Assembly (NCBI GenBank): GCA_024220505.1
Contig: JAKZZE010000010.1
Span: forward strand, 248,001 to 312,000
Length of the DNA stretch: 64,000 nucleotides
Source of the DNA: Rhizopus arrhizus
Lineage: Eukaryota; Mucoromycota; Mucoromycetes; Mucorales; Rhizopodaceae
Reading direction: 5' to 3'
Shown here: piece after piece, positions 63,986 to 64,000 of the stretch
Layout: each line of letters starts with the position of its first letter
Numbering within the stretch: the stretch's first letter is position 1
Translations under genes and position numbers: made by a program
Notes under the pieces: generated by a model
Database searches by the model: none
What the model was told of the DNA's origin: nothing
The model's input: only the letters and a program-made list of their open reading frames with translations

Positions 63986-64000
63986 CTGTAAATTAAAGTT

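Noticed and set aside
1..64000. Prokaryotic or plasmid origin suggested by an IS-family transposase
   Set aside because: Spliceosomal introns, tRNA without encoded CCA, Gypsy, LINE and Tc1 elements show a nuclear eukaryotic genome.

Overview
This window is eukaryotic and made almost entirely of transposable elements. I found no ordinary host protein gene in 64 kb. The only conventional host gene is one tRNA-Val(AAC). Short GT-AG introns (49-70 bp) in a transposase gene, AT-rich spacers, many CAGTR-ended Tc1-like transposons, Ty3/Gypsy elements (one a chromovirus) and an APE-type LINE together suggest an early-diverging fungus of Mucoromycota type. That placement is inference.

Layout. 1-8400: a truncated Tc1-like copy (TE1-A), a minus-strand chromovirus (G1, 867-6770) and a full TE1 copy (TE1-B). 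8403-11184: decayed Gypsy gag and LTR-like debris. 11187-14871: two Tc1-like elements (TE2, TE3), each broken by one lesion. 16038-33037: a nest built on the tRNA-Val gene. A LINE entered the tRNA gene with a 25-bp target duplication that rebuilt the tRNA at its right edge. A TIR transposon carrying a four-exon IS1595/ISXO2-like (Merlin-type) transposase then entered LINE ORF2 with a 3-bp duplication. A complete Gypsy element (G2, 21244-27779) then entered that transposon, beside a degenerate tRNA-like sequence.

33050-42263: a solo LTR just 3' of the tRNA holds a second solo LTR, which holds a full-length Gypsy element (G3, 33210-41295). G3 has near-identical LTRs, a -1 frameshift site, a separate integrase ORF and an unidentified ORF at the usual env position. 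42265-52290: a graveyard of solo and nested LTRs of the same group on both strands, also holding two Tc1-like elements (TE4, TE5) and TE1-C. 52291-63353: a G3-like Gypsy element (G4) broken by a solo LTR, two TE1 copies and another Tc1-like element (TE6). The window ends in LTR pieces of the same families.

Most likely active, now or recently: G2, G3, the TIR element's transposase and the TE5 transposase. TE1 is different: its copies share the same stop codons and a catalytic D-to-N change, so it was probably amplified in trans. Several TE1 copies have flanks that do not match each other, which points to recombination between copies or to assembly joins in near-identical repeats.
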